A DNA stretch of 61,047 nucleotides, taken from positions 1 through 61,047 of the forward strand of contig SFPN01000010.1 of the NCBI GenBank assembly GCA_004551945.1, read 5' to 3'. This DNA comes from Clostridiales bacterium (lineage in GTDB: Bacteria; Bacillota; Clostridia; Oscillospirales; Oscillospiraceae). Below the pieces are notes generated by a model. It worked only from the letters and a program-made list of their open reading frames with translations, did no database searches and was not told the DNA's origin. Positions 1 to 7,922 of this stretch are shown one piece after another; the first letter of the stretch is position 1; each line of letters starts with the position of its first letter. A program made the position numbers and the translations under genes.

Positions 1-18
1 TGCTGCCTTGGGCTACAA

Positions 19-51
19 AAGCCCAGTTCAGTACAAGACCGAACTGGGCTT
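19..51 (-). terminator. Hairpin, probable terminator of the NUDIX/ARH operon
   Basis: Arms AAGCCCAGTTC and GAACTGGGCTT enclose an 11-base loop. On the minus strand the stem is followed by TTTTG, so it could end the transcript coming from the NUDIX gene. On the plus strand a pyrimidine-rich stretch also follows, so it may work in both directions. Confidence 0.55.
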
Positions 52-126
52 CTTGTAATTTTGTCTTTTTTAGTGTCTACTTTTTCTTGACAAGTGCACG
101 CAGGATTTTTCCTGCGGGCGTACGCT

Positions 127-606
127 TTATGGTACCTCTGTGGAGATGGGCTGGCCGTTGAGGATGGCTTCCACCAGGGTGTCCCCCTCATAGGACAGCT
201 TCAGGGAGAAGAAGGGCACCTTTTGGGTGAGCAGGTCCAGAAAGATCTTGTCCCCTGTCCAGATGGGTAGGTCCTTCACCTTGTCCTTGTCCACCCACTC
301 AAGGTTTCCCTCATTGCACTCGATCATCTCCCCGGTAAAGCCGTCGGCGGTGAACAGGTGCATGTACTCGGTCACCCACCGGTCGGAGACGAAGGTTACA
401 AGGCCCCGGTACTGGTAGCTGGTGAGGGTGAGGCCGGTCTCCTCCTTCACCTCCCGGAGCAAGCACTCCTCGGGGCTCTCCTTGTCCTCAAACTTGCCGC
501 CGACCCCCACCCATTTGTCCTGGTTGATGTCGTTCTTTTTCTTGACCCGGTGGAGCATGAGATACTGCTCCCCCCGCTCAATGTAGCACAGGGTGGTGTT
601 CCACAT
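127..606 (-). CDS. NUDIX hydrolase (MutT/ADP-ribose pyrophosphatase type)
   Basis: This 159-residue protein has a complete Nudix box: GGKFEDKE near residue 37, followed after SPEECLL by REVKEETGL, matching the GX5EX7REUXEEXGU pattern that binds the catalytic metal. The family splits nucleoside diphosphates linked to another group, such as oxidised dNTPs or ADP-ribose. The start is supported by AAGGAGGGGG just upstream. It lies 15 bases after the ADP-ribosylglycohydrolase gene and is probably co-transcribed with it, which makes ADP-ribose or a related compound a reasonable substrate guess. The sequence alone does not tell the substrate, so only the family assignment is firm. Confidence 0.9.
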   Translation of the reverse strand: MWNTTLCYIERGEQYLMLHRVKKKNDINQDKWVGVGGKFEDKESPEECLLREVKEETGLTLTSYQYRGLVTFVSDRWVTEYMHLFTADGFTGEMIECNEGNLEWVDKDKVKDLPIWTGDKIFLDLLTQKVPFFSLKLSYEGDTLVEAILNGQPISTEVP

Positions 607-621
607 GACGTCCCCCTCCTT

Positions 622-1404
622 TTAATACTGCTGGATGAAGCTGTCGTAGACGTTGCGCACGTCCCCGTCGATGAGGGGGAGGATCTGCTCCCGGATCTCC
701 CGGGGCACCCCGAAATAGGCCGCCGCCACCGCACCGGCCATACAGGCGATGGTGTCGCTGTCGCCCCCGATGGACACGGCGTTTCGCAGGGCGTCCTCAA
801 AGTCCTCCGCCTCCAGGAAAGCCTGGATGGCCTGGGGCACGCTCCCGGCGCAGGACACGTCAAACTGGTAGTCCTCCCGGATCTGGTCCAGGGTGAAGTT
901 CAGGGGATAGTAGCCCTCCACGAAGTCCCGGATGGCCTGCTTGCTCTCCCCCATTCTGGCCAGGTACACCGCCCCGGCCACCGCCTTGGCCCCGGCGATG
1001 CCGTCGGGGTGGTTGTGGGTCACCGCCGCGGAGGCCTCCGCCAGGGCCAGGCACTCCTCCAGGCTCTCCGCCGCCCAGGCCACCGGGGACACCCGCATGC
1101 CGCTGCCGTTGCCCAGGCTGCCGTAGGGCTGGGGATCGTCGGAGAGAATCCACCGCTCGAACCGGGGGCCATAGCCCAGGCCCAGGTTCCGGCGGCCCAG
1201 CCACTGCATCCGCTGCACCAGCTCCTCCTGAAAGGCGGGCAGGTCCTCCTTCCCCGCCGCCATGAGGGCGGCAGCCACCGCCGCGGTCATGACGCTGTCG
1301 TCGGTCATGCGGCAGTCCGGCCGCACCAGGGGAAAGTCCTTGGTTTTGATATTCTTCCACTCATAAACAGAGCCGACAATGTCGCCGGCCAGCGCGCCCA
1401 GCAT
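622..1404 (-). CDS. ADP-ribosylglycohydrolase family protein
   Basis: The 260-residue protein begins GALAGDIVGS and carries MTDDSVMT near residue 33 and GGDSDTIACMAGA near residue 195. These are the two Asp-rich magnesium-binding motifs of the ADP-ribosyl-(dinitrogen reductase) hydrolase / ARH family, which removes ADP-ribose from proteins or nucleic acids. The ATG at 1404 has GGAGG eight bases upstream and was preferred to the GTG at 1413, which overlaps that ribosome-binding site. A NUDIX hydrolase follows 15 bases downstream. Whether the target is a protein, a nucleic acid or a free metabolite cannot be read from the sequence. The length is normal for the family. Confidence 0.9.
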   Translation of the reverse strand: MLGALAGDIVGSVYEWKNIKTKDFPLVRPDCRMTDDSVMTAAVAAALMAAGKEDLPAFQEELVQRMQWLGRRNLGLGYGPRFERWILSDDPQPYGSLGNGSGMRVSPVAWAAESLEECLALAEASAAVTHNHPDGIAGAKAVAGAVYLARMGESKQAIRDFVEGYYPLNFTLDQIREDYQFDVSCAGSVPQAIQAFLEAEDFEDALRNAVSIGGDSDTIACMAGAVAAAYFGVPREIREQILPLIDGDVRNVYDSFIQQY

Positions 1405-1440
1405 AGCAGGCACCTCCTCCGCTGAATTTTCTTGCCCTCT

Positions 1441-1469
1441 ATCATACCACAGGGGGCCCGTCCCCGCAA
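1441..1469 (-). promoter_or_regulatory. Promoter of the ARH-NUDIX operon
   Basis: On the minus strand TTGCGG (1464-1469) and TATGAT (1441-1446) are separated by exactly 17 bases, and the start codon at 1404 lies about 30 bases beyond the expected transcription start. Confidence 0.6.
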
Positions 1470-1474
1470 GAAAA

Positions 1475-1514
1475 ATGAGAACGTCCCCGGCTGCTGTTCC
1501 GGGGGCGTTCTCAT
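1475..1514 (-). terminator. Terminator of the sodium:solute symporter gene
   Basis: Arms beginning ATGAGAACG and ending CGTTCTCAT form a long stem. On the minus strand it is followed by TTTTTCTTG. It sits 26 bases past the symporter stop codon and just upstream of the ARH promoter. Confidence 0.75.
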
Positions 1515-1539
1515 GACATGATGTCCGAATTTATGCAAG

Positions 1540-3066
1540 TCAGTGTGAAGACAAGGACGCTTGGTTATGTTTCCCTGCCGCCAGGCCCACAGCCATGATC
1601 ACCAGGCACACGGCCATGCCGAAGAACAGGGCGTCAAAGGGCAGGTTCAGGAGGAAGTTGCCCACCAGCACCGCGATGGGGCCGGCGATGATTGCCGCCA
1701 GGGCGAAGCGGCTGGGGATCTTCCCCTTCAGCCACAGACCGCCGCACATGGGCAGGAAGACCACCGCGCCCCGCAGGCCCATGGACAGGAAGCCCAGGTC
1801 GTTGATCATGGCCCCGGGGACCAGGATGGCCACGATCACCGCCACCACCAGGATCACCATGATGGTGCCCCGGGTGACCTTCAGGTTGGTGCCGGACTCC
1901 TTGATTTTGGGGTTCTTCCGGGCGAAGATATCCGTCACCAGGATGGAGGCCATGCCCAGGGCCAGGCCGGAGCCGCCGCCCACCACGGTAATAAACAGGG
2001 TACCCAGGACGATGCCGCCCAGAAGCTTGGGCATGAAGTTCACCACAAACACCGGGAACACCTGGGCGGTGGACTCCAGGCGGATGAGGCCGTCGGGCAC
2101 TGCCTGGCCCAGGGCCTGGAGGGCGGCCACCTCGTCCGCAGTGATGCAGTGGCCCCGCATGTACAGGCCGATGAGGATGCAGGCGATGCCGATGGGGGGA
2201 ATCAGCAGGGCGCTGAGCAGGGCCCCCTTCCGGGCGGCGCTGTCAGTCTTGCCAGACCAGATGGCCTGGGCGTAGGTCTGGGTGGACAGAACCCCCAGGA
2301 TCAGGGACAGGCCGGAGCCGATGTCCTTGGAGGCCCCACGGGCGATCAGGGAGGTGAACCGGCTGGAAATGGTCACGTCCCCGGTGATGCCGGCGGCCTG
2401 GCCCAAACTGGTGCCCGTCAGCAAATTCTGAAGGGTCTCCATGAGGCCATCCAGCCCACCGGCCAGGCCAAATACCAGGATGCCGCCCACGATGGAGGAC
2501 ACATACAGGAGGATGAGCTTGGCCACCCCGCCCATGCCGGCGCCCCACATGCCGCCGAAGATCACATAGAAGGCCATAAGGGCGATGGAGACCAGAGCGG
2601 CGGCCAGGTGGCTGATGGGGAAGATGGTGATGAGCAGAGCGGTGGCCGACAGGACCTGGGCCACCACGCTGATGAAAATGCCGATGGAGCAGAAGATGCT
2701 CCCCAGGGACTCTGCCCGGGGACCGTACTCCTTGGAGACGATCTGCAGCAGGGTGGAGCAGCCGCTGCGCCGGTAGGGGGCGGCAAAGCCGATGGCCAGG
2801 ATCAGGCAGCCCAGGCCGGAGCCCAGGGTGAACCACCAGGCGGACATGCCGAAGGAAAAGGCCAGCTGGGCGGTGCCGATGGTGGCCTGGCCGCTGACCA
2901 GGGTGCCCATGATGGCCCCGCAGACGATCCAGGCCCCGGCCCGGCTGCCGCCGCTGGAAAAGTCCGCGGCGGACTTAACCTTCCGGCCGGAGTAGATGCC
3001 GATGCCGATGATCAGCGCAATGGTGGCCAGCAGGCCCACCACATGAAGGGGTGTCAGTTGCTGCAT
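1540..3066 (-). CDS. Sodium:solute symporter (SSS) family transporter
   Basis: This about 508-residue, very hydrophobic protein has about 13 predicted membrane segments and the SSS-family N-terminus with a GIYSGRKVKSAADFSSGG motif after the first helix. Such proteins couple import of a solute (sugars, proline, pantothenate and others) to sodium entry. The substrate is not recognisable. The frame is open to 3138, but the start at 3066 (MQQLTPLH) is preferred: it follows AAAGGAAG and is the natural beginning of the first membrane helix, while the upstream part encodes the leader hairpin. The gene stands alone with its own promoter and terminator. Regulation is probably through the leader RNA described separately. 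Confidence 0.9.
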   Translation of the reverse strand: MQQLTPLHVVGLLATIALIIGIGIYSGRKVKSAADFSSGGSRAGAWIVCGAIMGTLVSGQATIGTAQLAFSFGMSAWWFTLGSGLGCLILAIGFAAPYRRSGCSTLLQIVSKEYGPRAESLGSIFCSIGIFISVVAQVLSATALLITIFPISHLAAALVSIALMAFYVIFGGMWGAGMGGVAKLILLYVSSIVGGILVFGLAGGLDGLMETLQNLLTGTSLGQAAGITGDVTISSRFTSLIARGASKDIGSGLSLILGVLSTQTYAQAIWSGKTDSAARKGALLSALLIPPIGIACILIGLYMRGHCITADEVAALQALGQAVPDGLIRLESTAQVFPVFVVNFMPKLLGGIVLGTLFITVVGGGSGLALGMASILVTDIFARKNPKIKESGTNLKVTRGTIMVILVVAVIVAILVPGAMINDLGFLSMGLRGAVVFLPMCGGLWLKGKIPSRFALAAIIAGPIAVLVGNFLLNLPFDALFFGMAVCLVIMAVGLAAGKHNQASLSSH

Positions 3067-3231
3067 AAACGTGTGCTTCCTTTCTCTTCTTCTCTTCGTA
3101 AGACGCAAAAAACCGGCAATGCGAGCGTGAGAAAACATTCAGACGCGCTCCATTTGCCGGCTTTCCAACAGATTCCGAGAACGGGGGTTGCCCGCTCTCC
3201 TCCGCTCGAAACAGCGAAACAGTTTCTTGAA
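3067..3231 (-). ncRNA. Structured leader with terminator, candidate riboswitch
   Basis: About 165 bases of leader lie between the promoter and the symporter start. A first stem pairs GAGAGCGGG with CCCGTTCTC around a five-base loop (about 3174-3196). A second, imperfect stem (about 3110-3161) pairs CCGGCAAATGGAGCG with CGCTCGCATTGCCGG and is followed by TTTTTT, so it is an intrinsic terminator before the coding region. The segment CGAGCG near 3205 can instead pair with CGCTCG in the 3' arm of that terminator, giving a mutually exclusive fold. I do not recognise the aptamer class. Confidence 0.55.
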
Positions 3232-3238
3232 CAAATAA

Positions 3239-3267
3239 ATAGTAGCACCCCGGCCTTTTTTTGTCAA
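3239..3267 (-). promoter_or_regulatory. Promoter of the sodium:solute symporter gene
   Basis: On the minus strand a perfect TTGACA (3262-3267) is followed after 17 bases by TACTAT (3239-3244). Transcription would start near 3231, giving a long leader. Confidence 0.8.
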
Positions 3268-3322
3268 GGAACACCAGAAATTTTTTTCTTTTTCGTAGTC
3301 AGATAACACAAAACCCCAGTCC

Positions 3323-3354
3323 GGGAGAAGGGAAATTTCCGGCACCCTTCTCCC
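3323..3354 (+). terminator. Terminator-like hairpin upstream of purF
   Basis: GGGAGAAGGG and CCCTTCTCCC form a perfect 10-base-pair stem with a 12-base loop, followed by TTGATTTT on the plus strand. No plus-strand gene lies upstream, so it may be an attenuator for purF or end a short unannotated transcript. Confidence 0.45.
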
Positions 3355-3444
3355 TTGATTTTCGATCGGGTTTATGATGAAATAAAGTATATTTTTTCTC
3401 GCGCCCGCTGCGTTCGGGGCGAGATTGGGAGGTTGAGCCTGTAT

Positions 3445-4899
3445 ATGAGTACCCTTCACGAGGAATGCGGCGTTTTCGGCGTGTTCAGCCAGACCCGCCG
3501 GCCGGTGGCCGTCCAGGCCTATTATGGCCTGTTCGCCTTACAGCACCGGGGCCAGGAGAGCTGCGGCATTGTGGTCGGCGACGACGGTCTGTTCCGGGAC
3601 CACAAGGACGTGGGGCTGGTGGGCCAGGTCTTTTCCCCTGAGGTCCTGAACGACCTGGGTTCCGGCACCATGGCCGTGGGCCATGTGCGCTACTCCACCA
3701 CCGGAGGGGACGGGCGGCTCAACGCCCAGCCCATCGTGGTCAACCACAACAAGGGCCGCATGGCCCTGGCCCACAACGGCAACCTGACCAACGCCTACGA
3801 GCTGCGCACCCAGCTGGAAATGACCGGCTCCATCTTCCACACCACCAGCGACACGGAGGTCATCTCCTACATCATCACCAGGGAGCGGCTCACCGCCCCC
3901 TCCATCGAGCGGGCCGTGGACCGGGCCATGGACACCCTCCAGGGGGCCTACTCCCTGGTGATCATGTCCCCCGCCAAGCTCCTGGCCGCCCGGGACCCCT
4001 TCGGCCTGCGGCCTTTGTGCTACGGGGTCACCGAGGACGGGACCTATGTGGTGGCCTCGGAAAGCTGCGCGCTGGACGCGGTGGGAGCCAAGTTCGTCCG
4101 GGACGTGATGCCCGGGGAGATCCTGGTCTTTGAGCAGGACGGGGTGCGCTCCCTGACCCGCCACTGCGGCACCCGGCCCCAGTCCGTCTGCGTGTTCGAG
4201 TACCTGTACTTCGCCCGGCCGGACTCCATCATCGACGGGGCCTCCGTTCACGCGGCCCGGCTCCAGGCCGGCCGCTTCCTGGCTCAGGAGCACCCGGTGG
4301 AGGCCGATGTGGTCATCGGCGTGCCCGACTCCGGCCTGGACGCTGCCATGGGCTACGCCGAGGAGTCCGGCATCCCCTACCGGATGGGCTTCATTAAAAA
4401 CAAGTACATCGCCCGCACCTTCATCCAGCCCGACCAGAGCGACCGGGAGAGCAAGGTGAAGCTCAAGCTCAACCCCATCCAGGCGGTGGTGAAGGACAAG
4501 CGGGTGGTGCTGGTGGACGACTCCATCGTCCGGGGCACCACCTCCGGCCAGATCGTCCACCTGCTCCGCCTGGCCGGGGCCAAGGAGGTCCACATGATGT
4601 CCTCCGCCCCCGCCTTCCTGAACCCCTGCTACTACGGCGTGGACGTGGACTCCAAGGAAAACCTCATCGCCGTGAAGTACTCTGTGGAGGAGATCGCCCG
4701 GCACATCGGCGCGGACTCCCTGGGTTACTTAAGCGTGGAGCACGCCTGCCAGATCGCCGCCTCGGGCCATGCCCAGGGGTTCTGCACCGCCTGCTTCTCC
4801 GGGGACTACCCGGCGGGGGTGCCCAAGTACGACCGGAAGTCCCGGTTTGAGCAGAAGCTCTCCGAGCGCCAGAAGGAAGAGGAGGACGAGGCCCAATGA
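3445..4899 (+). CDS. purF: Amidophosphoribosyltransferase
   Basis: PurF catalyses the first step of purine synthesis, making 5-phosphoribosylamine from PRPP and glutamine. The start at 3445 follows GGGAGG and gives MSTLHEE as a short propeptide before the nucleophile Cys8 (CGVFGVF), as in the Bacillus-type enzyme that is processed to expose the Cys. The glutaminase domain covers about residues 8-235. The PRPP loop VVLVDDSIVRGTT lies near residue 354. Cys in SVCVFEY, CYYGVD and FCTACFSGDYP match the four iron-sulfur ligands of the oxygen-sensitive Fe-S form. At 484 residues the length is normal. It overlaps dapF by four bases (ATGA), so the two are translated together. Confidence 0.97.
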   Translation: MSTLHEECGVFGVFSQTRRPVAVQAYYGLFALQHRGQESCGIVVGDDGLFRDHKDVGLVGQVFSPEVLNDLGSGTMAVGHVRYSTTGGDGRLNAQPIVVNHNKGRMALAHNGNLTNAYELRTQLEMTGSIFHTTSDTEVISYIITRERLTAPSIERAVDRAMDTLQGAYSLVIMSPAKLLAARDPFGLRPLCYGVTEDGTYVVASESCALDAVGAKFVRDVMPGEILVFEQDGVRSLTRHCGTRPQSVCVFEYLYFARPDSIIDGASVHAARLQAGRFLAQEHPVEADVVIGVPDSGLDAAMGYAEESGIPYRMGFIKNKYIARTFIQPDQSDRESKVKLKLNPIQAVVKDKRVVLVDDSIVRGTTSGQIVHLLRLAGAKEVHMMSSAPAFLNPCYYGVDVDSKENLIAVKYSVEEIARHIGADSLGYLSVEHACQIAASGHAQGFCTACFSGDYPAGVPKYDRKSRFEQKLSERQKEEEDEAQ

Positions 4900-5741
4900 A
4901 ATTCTGGAAAATGAACGGCGCGGGCAACGACTTCATCATCCTCAACAATCTGGAGGAGAAGCTCCCCGAAACCGCCTTCCCCCTCCTGGCCAGGACCCTG
5001 TGCACCCCCCACCTGTCCCTGGGGGCCGACGGCTTCATGGTGGTGGACAAGGCCCAGGGTCAGGCCGACTTCCGGATGCTCTTTTACAACAGCGACGGCT
5101 CCGTGGGGGAGATGTGCGGCAACGGGGCCCGGTGCATCTGCCGCTACGGCTATGAAACCGGTCTGTCCGGCCCCCAGCAGGTGATTGAGACCACCGCAGG
5201 CATTGTGACGGGCACCCGCATGGACCGGCGGCAGTACCGCATCCGCCTCAACGACCCCACCACCCTTCGCCTGGACCTGGCGCTGGAGGCGGAGGGGCGC
5301 ACCTGGCCCTGCGCCTATGTGGAGCTGGGCACCCCCGGCCTGCCCCACGCGGTGGTCCCCTATCCCGGTCTGGCGGAGGCCGGCCGGGAGGAGCTGTTCC
5401 GGCTGGGCCGTGCCCTGCGGTATCACCCCGCCTTCCCCAAGGGGGCCAACGTGAACTTCTACGACCTCACCGGCCCCGACCGGGTGCTGGAGCGCACCTA
5501 TGAGCGGGGGGTGGAGGACTTCACCCTGGCCTGCGGCACCGGCACCGGCAGCGTGGTCACCGTGCTCACCCTTCAGGGCCTGGTCAGCGGCCGGGGGGTG
5601 CAGGTGTCCATGGGGGGCGGCGTGCTCACCGTGGACGTGGACTGGGCGGGAGAGACCATCTCCGACCTGTGGCTCACCGGCCCCACCAACATTGTGGCCA
5701 AGGGAGAGATTTTTGACGAGGAGCTGCCGCCTCTCCTCTAA
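4896..5741 (+). CDS. dapF: Diaminopimelate epimerase
   Basis: DapF converts LL-diaminopimelate to the meso form used for lysine and peptidoglycan. The 281-residue protein starts with the family signature NGAGNDFIILNN and keeps both catalytic cysteines, in EMCGNGARC (about residue 74) and LACGTGTGS (about residue 215). The start codon overlaps the purF stop. A purF-dapF pairing is not a pathway link but fits a housekeeping operon. The dapH and deacetylase-like genes next door supply the upstream steps of the same pathway, so the locus is a small DAP cluster. Confidence 0.96.
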   Translation: MKFWKMNGAGNDFIILNNLEEKLPETAFPLLARTLCTPHLSLGADGFMVVDKAQGQADFRMLFYNSDGSVGEMCGNGARCICRYGYETGLSGPQQVIETTAGIVTGTRMDRRQYRIRLNDPTTLRLDLALEAEGRTWPCAYVELGTPGLPHAVVPYPGLAEAGREELFRLGRALRYHPAFPKGANVNFYDLTGPDRVLERTYERGVEDFTLACGTGTGSVVTVLTLQGLVSGRGVQVSMGGGVLTVDVDWAGETISDLWLTGPTNIVAKGEIFDEELPPLL

Positions 5742-5747
5742 AAAACA

Positions 5748-5779
5748 AAAAGGCTTTCCGGCATCCCGGAAAGCCTTTT
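5748..5779. terminator. Bidirectional terminator between dapF and dapH
   Basis: AAAAGGCTTTCCGG and CCGGAAAGCCTTTT form a perfect 14-base-pair stem with loop CATC between two convergent genes. It starts 6 bases after dapF ends and stops 11 bases before the dapH stop codon. Confidence 0.9.
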
Positions 5780-5790
5780 CTTGTTTCTTC

Positions 5791-6486
5791 TCACAGCGCC
5801 CGGAGGGCGTCCACCAGGGCGGTCTTTTCGGCGGTCTTGCCGTCCTTGTCCTTCAGGACCCGGGCGGGCACCCCAGCCACCACGGTGTCCGGCTCCACGT
5901 CGCTGACCACCACGGCTCCGGCGGCCACCACGGCCCCCCGGCCGATGCGGCAGCCCTCCAGCACCACGGCGTTGGCGCCGATCATCACGTCGTCCTCCAC
6001 CACAACGGGGACGGCGCTGGCAGGCTCCACCACCCCGGCCAGGACGGTGCCCGCGCCGATGTGGCAGTTTTTCCCCACGATGGCCCGGCCCCCCAGGACC
6101 GCCCCCATGTCGATCATGGTGCCCGCGCCGATGACCGCGCCGATGTTCACCACCGCGCCCATCATGACAACGGCGTTGTCCCCGATCTCCACCTGCTCCC
6201 GGATGATGGCTCCCGGCTCAATCCGGGCGTTCAGGTTCTTCTTATCCAGCAGGGGGATGGCGGAGTTGCGGCTGTCGTTTTCCACCACCACCTGGCTGAT
6301 GCTGGCGGCGTTGGCCTCCAGAACGGGGCCGATGTCCTTCCAGTCGCCAAAAACAATCTTGCTCTCCCCGCAGGGGAACACCACAGCGTTGGGGAAGTCC
6401 ACCGGGGCGGTTTCTCTCAGAAACACCCGGACGGGGGTCTTTTTCTCTGCGGTGCGGATGCGTTCAATGATTTCCTGTGCATTCAT
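5791..6486 (-). CDS. dapH: Tetrahydrodipicolinate N-acetyltransferase
   Basis: DapH acetylates tetrahydrodipicolinate, the step that starts the acetyl branch of the diaminopimelate pathway. The 231-residue protein has the DapH N-terminal domain (residues 1-85) and then a left-handed beta helix built of hexapeptide repeats (for example IGDNAVVMMGAVVNIGAVIG near residue 120) ending in VVAGVPARVLK. It starts after AAGGAGG. It is transcribed away from an M20 peptidase-like gene that would carry out a later step of the same branch, and it converges on dapF. Confidence 0.95.
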   Translation of the reverse strand: MNAQEIIERIRTAEKKTPVRVFLRETAPVDFPNAVVFPCGESKIVFGDWKDIGPVLEANAASISQVVVENDSRNSAIPLLDKKNLNARIEPGAIIREQVEIGDNAVVMMGAVVNIGAVIGAGTMIDMGAVLGGRAIVGKNCHIGAGTVLAGVVEPASAVPVVVEDDVMIGANAVVLEGCRIGRGAVVAAGAVVVSDVEPDTVVAGVPARVLKDKDGKTAEKTALVDALRAL

Positions 6487-6539
6487 ACAAATTCCTCCTT
6501 AGGGTCAGCAACATGGTAAATTACTAGGTATGATGGAGC

Positions 6540-6568
6540 AGTATACTCCCTTTTCTCCATTCATGCAA
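6540..6568 (-). promoter_or_regulatory. Promoter of dapH
   Basis: On the minus strand TTGCAT (6563-6568) and TATACT (6540-6545) are 17 bases apart. The box is the palindrome GTATAC, so a divergent start for the plus-strand peptidase gene could use the same bases. Confidence 0.6.
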
Positions 6569-6586
6569 GAAAGAATGTGTGTTTCT

Positions 6587-7675
6587 ATGAAAATTCTCGA
6601 ATACCGCCGGGCCCTCCACCAGATTCCTGAGCTGGACCGGGACCTGCCCGAAACCCTGGCCTACCTCACCGGCGTCCTCTCCCCCATGAAGTGCGCCCTC
6701 TCCTCCCCCATCCCGGGGTCCCTGTGCGCCTTCTTCGATTTCGGACGGGAGGACGCCATCGCCTTCCGCAGCGACGCGGACGCCCTGCCCATCCAGGAGA
6801 ACACCGGCCTGCCCTTCGCCTCCCGCCACCCGGGAAACATGCACGCCTGCGGCCACGACGGCCACATGGCCATGCTCCTGGACCTGGCCGCCTGGCTGGA
6901 CAAGCAGGAGAGCCTGAACCACAACGTGCTGCTGGTATTCCAGCCGGCGGAGGAGACCACCGGCGGGGCCAGGGATCTGTGCCAGAGCGGGGTCTTTGAG
7001 GCCCACCGGGTCCGGTGCATCTTCGGGATGCACCTGTGGCCCGAGCTGCCCGCCGGGGTGGTGGCCAGCCGGAAGCACGAGCTTATGAGCCGCTCCTGCG
7101 AGGTGAGCGTCACCATCACCGGCCGGTCCAGCCACATCGCCAAGGCGGAGGAGGGCATCGACGCCCTGGCCGCCGGGGTGGCGTTCTACCGCCGGGCGGC
7201 AGCCATGGAGCAGGCCCTGCCCCCGGAGATCTTCCGCCTGCTGAAGTTCGGCCGGATGGAGAGCGGCACCGTGCGCAACGCCGTCAGCGGCCGGACGGTG
7301 CTGCTGGGCAGCCTCCGGGCCTTCCAGGACGAGGTGTTCCTCTCCCTGCGGGACGGCCTCCAGGAGATTGCCCGGCAGGTGGAGCAGGAGACCGGCTGCA
7401 CGGTCCAGGTCCGCACCAACGACGGCTACCCCGCCGTGTGGAACCCGGAGGACCTGTACGACCAGGTCAGAGCTGCCGGGGTGTCCTTCTCCCAGCTGGA
7501 AAAGCCAGTGATGATCTCGGAGGATTTCTCCTGGTACCAGCGGCACCTGCCCGGGATGTTCTTCTTCCTGGGCACCGGCCCCTCCCCCGCCCTCCACGCG
7601 GACGATTTTCACTTCGACGAAGGGGTGCTGGAGACCGGGGCGGCCTTCTGGAAGACCCTGGCAGCCGCGTTATAA
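6587..7675 (+). CDS. M20 family amidohydrolase, likely N-acetyldiaminopimelate deacetylase
   Basis: The 362-residue product is an M20 metallopeptidase of the amidohydrolase / N-acyl amino acid deacetylase group. Metal-binding motifs are visible: MHACGHDGHMA near residue 86 and FQPAEETTGGA near residue 120, then HLWPELP near 148. The dimerisation domain lies in the middle. The start is uncertain: ATG at 6587 (MKILEYRRALHQIPEL) fits the family N-terminus, while ATG at 6575 is also possible; only a weak AGAAAGA site is present. Divergence from dapH and proximity to dapF suggest it removes the acetyl group from N-acetyl-LL-diaminopimelate. Similar proteins act on other N-acyl amino acids, so the substrate is inferred from context. 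Confidence 0.85.
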   Translation: MKILEYRRALHQIPELDRDLPETLAYLTGVLSPMKCALSSPIPGSLCAFFDFGREDAIAFRSDADALPIQENTGLPFASRHPGNMHACGHDGHMAMLLDLAAWLDKQESLNHNVLLVFQPAEETTGGARDLCQSGVFEAHRVRCIFGMHLWPELPAGVVASRKHELMSRSCEVSVTITGRSSHIAKAEEGIDALAAGVAFYRRAAAMEQALPPEIFRLLKFGRMESGTVRNAVSGRTVLLGSLRAFQDEVFLSLRDGLQEIARQVEQETGCTVQVRTNDGYPAVWNPEDLYDQVRAAGVSFSQLEKPVMISEDFSWYQRHLPGMFFFLGTGPSPALHADDFHFDEGVLETGAAFWKTLAAAL

Positions 7676-7679
7676 AAAA

Positions 7680-7740
7680 GGGCGGCAGAGGGGAAACAAA
7701 AGTCCGGTAAACATCGGTTAACTTCTTTTCCCCTGCCCAT
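7680..7740 (-). repeat. Long imperfect hairpin after the M20 gene
   Basis: GGGCGGCAGAGGGGAAA near 7680 can pair with TTTCCCCTGCCC near 7733. On the plus strand no T-run follows, but on the minus strand the stem is followed by TTTTTTA. It may be a weak terminator for the M20 gene. The rest of this gap up to the phosphoketolase promoter shows nothing I can name. Confidence 0.35.
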
Positions 7741-7861
7741 AATCCCCGGTTTTCCTGACTTAAGGCAGAAACTGTAAAGCCATACTCCCGCTGTTTTCGC
7801 CCGAATTCCAGGTTATTTTCATGAGAAAGTAATTTTATTTTCATTTCAGGCCCTTTCCTTG

Positions 7862-7889
7862 TTGATTCTTTCGCCATATTGTATATAAT
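7862..7889 (+). promoter_or_regulatory. Promoter of the phosphoketolase gene
   Basis: TTGATT (7862-7867) and a perfect TATAAT (7884-7889) are 16 bases apart. Transcription would start about 28 bases before the start codon, leaving room only for the AAGGAGG site. Confidence 0.8.
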
Positions 7890-7922
7890 AGAAGTATGCT
7901 ACAAGAAAAGGAGGTTTTTCCT

